Assembly: GCA_025765595.1 (NCBI GenBank)
Contig: JAIVFH010000098.1
Coordinates: 1 to 64,000, forward strand
DNA: 64,000 bases
Source: Obelidium mucronatum
Lineage: Eukaryota > Chytridiomycota > Chytridiomycetes > Chytridiales > Chytriomycetaceae
Reading direction: 5' to 3'
The position numbers were made by a program, and so were the translations under genes. Each line of letters begins with the position of its first letter. The stretch's first letter is position 1. A model generated the notes under the pieces. The model ran no database searches and was not told the origin of the DNA. It saw nothing but the letters and a program-made list of their open reading frames with translations. Of the stretch, positions 61,629 through 64,000 are shown one piece after another.

Positions 61629-62041
61629 TGGTGTTTCAATAGGAGATGGTGTTCACTTTTATTTAAAAAGTAGGAAAATAAACTTGAATGATTAAGCGAA
61701 AAAAAAGCAAGCAGCTAAGCAGCGTTCGGACAATCCCCCAAAAAAGAGACTCGTTCCAAAAAAAAAAACCGGACCACGACCAAGCATTGGGAAAAAAAAA
61801 AGATACTTAAGGCTAGTGGCCATTTCCCTGCCAAAAAAAAGGATTAATTTTTCCTTCCATCTTTTTTGTTGTTGTTTTGGAACCAGTTGAGCACCACCCC
61901 CCCCACCACCCTTGCGACCACCCCCCCGCTCTCCTCTCGACCCCCTCTGCGTCTCGATACTTATACTAACACGCATGCGCCTCAGGTCGTCCAAAGCAAA
62001 AACACGCCGCAACACCCGCCAAAATACTCAGCAACACCGCC

Positions 62042-64000
62042 ATGCAATCCTCCGCCGCCGCCGCCGCGCCAGGCCGCGCCGCCAACTACAAGAACCGGTC
62101 GATGATGAAGGCCGACGAGCTGCGCCGGCGCCGCGAGGACGTGGCCGTCGAGATCCGCAAGGCCAAGAAGGAAGACTCGCTCGCGAAGCGCCGCAACATG
62201 GCCGCCGTCGCCATCGACTCGGACTCGGACTCGGACGACGCCGCTGCCGCCGCCGGCGGCGCCATGAACCCGCTGATGGCGTTCCAGGAGTCGGTGCGTT
62301 GCGTGCGTAGAGTGGGCGGCAAGCCCTGTGTAACCCCCCCTTTTCTCTAGGACCAGGTCAAGACGATGATTGCCCAGGTCTTTTCGAACGACGCCGAGGC
62401 CCAGCACCAGGCGACAGAGAAGTTCCGGAAGCTGCTTTCGAAGGGTGCGTGTCTGCGTGTTTGGTGCGCATGCTTGGTTTTCCTAACCACAAAACAAAAA
62501 ACAACGAACTACACTACAGAAAAGAACCCGCCTATCGAAGAAGTCATTGCGTGCGGCGTCATTCCGCGTTTTGTGCAGTTCTTGTTGTCGGACCACCCGC
62601 TTCTTCAGGTATTTCCATTGCTTTCAGTTGAGTCGAGATGACAGCTGATTGTTGTTTTGTTTCTAGTTTGAAGCTGCTTGGGCTCTGACCAACATTGCGT
62701 CTGGCTCGTCAACTCAAACTCAAGTCGTCATTGACCACAATGCTGTCCCAATTTTTGTGCAACTCCTTCGCGCCCAAAGCGCGGATGTTCGCGAACAAGC
62801 CGTGTGGGCTCTCGGAAATATTGCTGGTGACTCCCCAAGATGCAGAGACATTGTGTTGCGATGCGGTGCTCTTCAACCTCTCTTGGAGATTTTGAATGAC
62901 CAAACCAACAAGATTTCAATGCTGAGAAATGCCACATGGACCCTCAGTAACTTTTGCAGAGGAAAGAGTCCACAACCCGACTGGAATATTGTGAGTTTTT
63001 TTTTTTTAAATTTTTTTCTTCTCCTTGTATTTCGTGTCTAAAAGGAGCCCCAAAAAAGATTCACCCTGCTCTCCCAGCGCTCGCTAAACTTATTTACTCT
63101 AACGATGACGAAGTCCTTACTGATGCTTGCTGGGCCATCTCGTACTTGTCTGATGGACCAAATGAAAAGATTCAAGCAGTCATTGAAACAGGTGTCTGTC
63201 GCCGTCTTGTGGAACTCCTCCTGTAAGTTGTTTTTGTTCTGTTTTCAAAAAAAAAAAGTCTAAGAAAATGTTTTCTCAGCCACCCATCCCCAACTGTCCA
63301 AACCCCGGCTCTCCGTTCCATTGGAAACATTGTCACTGGTGATGATATTCAAACTCAGGTTGTTTTGAATGCAGGATGTCTTCCAAACCTGTCTGGTCTA
63401 TTGAGCAGTCCAAAGGAAGGAATTCGAAAGGAAGCTTGTTGGACCATTTCAAACATTACTGCCGGAAACCCAGTTCAAATTGATGTGAGTAATGTTTTTC
63501 ATTGTTTTTTGTGATGTTGTAATAATGTGTGTGTGTGTTCTGCTTTGCAGGCCATCATCAATGCAAACATTTTCCCTGCTTTGATTGATATTTTGGCTCA
63601 CGGCGATTACAAGACTCAAAAGGAGGCCTGTTGGGCCATTTCCAATGCCACGTCAGGAGGTCTTGCCAAACCAGAGCAGATTCGCTACCTTGTCCAACAA
63701 GGCGTGATTAAGCCACTCTGCGATCTTCTTACCATCAATGATCCTCGAATTGTTCAGGTGGCCCTCGATGGTCTTGAAAATATTTTGAAGATTGGAGAGA
63801 TGGACAAGATGTCACACAGCGGGGTGAATCTGTACGCAGACCACATTGATACTGCGGGTGGAGTTGAAAAGATTTTCATGCTCCAAAGTCATGACAATGA
63901 GGAGATTTACAACAAGTCTAACCAAATCATCCGAAAGTACTATGCCGACGATGACGAAGCGACTGGTCTTGAAGCTGAGGTTGACCAAGCGACTGGTACT
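62042..64000 (+). CDS. SRP1: Importin alpha (karyopherin alpha), 3' end cut by window
   Basis: Adaptor that binds classical nuclear localisation signals and importin beta. Exon 1 (from 62042, very GC-rich) contains the IBB domain [39 protein letters not shown]. The following exons are armadillo repeats with the NLS-binding W..N arrays: [15 protein letters not shown] (62668), [14 protein letters not shown] (62795), [14 protein letters not shown] (62925), [14 protein letters not shown] (63120), [25 protein letters not shown] (63430), [14 protein letters not shown] (63625), followed by the acidic C-terminal end. About seven introns. The frame is open at 64000, but only a few C-terminal residues should be missing. 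The 413 bp upstream (61629-62041) contain C-rich tracts and no gene. Confidence 0.96.

Noticed and set aside
61910..62407. Alternative GC-rich frames on both strands near 62 kb
   Set aside because: Shadows of the GC-rich first exon of importin alpha, whose IBB domain is unmistakable.

Overview
The window reads as nuclear DNA of a zoosporic, early-diverging fungus, most likely a chytrid. This is inferred from gene content: many short GT-AG introns, fungal-type Sch9-like AGC kinases with an N-terminal C2 domain, a PAK/Ste20 kinase, Mediator MED13, a mitochondrial-type PPR protein, and a CEP76 homologue, a centriole protein expected only where basal bodies exist. No species call is possible from sequence alone.

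The left third (1-19.8 kb) is a graveyard of mobile and repeated DNA. It holds two copies and one fragment of a KDZ-transposon-associated cysteine-cluster (CxC5/CxC6-like) gene, a 5'-truncated LINE with an RNase H domain, the end of a MULE transposase with a SWIM zinc finger, a pogo/DDE_1-type transposase split by a 586-bp element with terminal inverted repeats and a TAA target duplication, gag-like debris, and two copies of an unrecognised gene family. Two convergent tRNA genes (Gln-UUG, Arg-ACG) lie in it. The most distinctive signal is a set of five arrays of short degenerate palindromes of form CCNAWTNGG in roughly 12-bp units. One forms a large hairpin and fills an intron that is only 60 bp in the paralogous gene. 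Another begins 30 bp after a 5' splice site in the MULE gene. I do not recognise this repeat type.

The right two thirds (19.9-64 kb) is compact and gene-dense: PAK kinase (-), MED13 (-), PPR protein (+), RNA polymerase III largest subunit RPC1 (+), two long uncharacterised proteins (-), a small acidic-tailed protein (-), an HSP20-like protein (-), an uncharacterised protein (-), CEP76 (+), a second HSP20-like protein (-), two Sch9-like kinases head to head (- and +), a coiled-coil protein (-) and importin alpha (+, cut by the window end). Spacing is tight: 42 bp between MED13 and PAK, and 59, 77 and 166 bp between divergent start codons. Start-proximal exons of several genes are strongly GC-rich.

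A direct 1.4-kb duplication produced the two HSP20-like genes and carried along the last codons of the neighbouring Sch9-like kinase, so the 52-53 kb copy is the likely donor. Both HSP20 copies keep a TATA box and a heat-shock-element-like palindrome. The housekeeping genes cover transcription (RPC1, MED13), nuclear import, growth signalling (Sch9-like), Rho-GTPase signalling (PAK) and centriole biology. Apart from the duplicated pairs there is no evident functional cluster.
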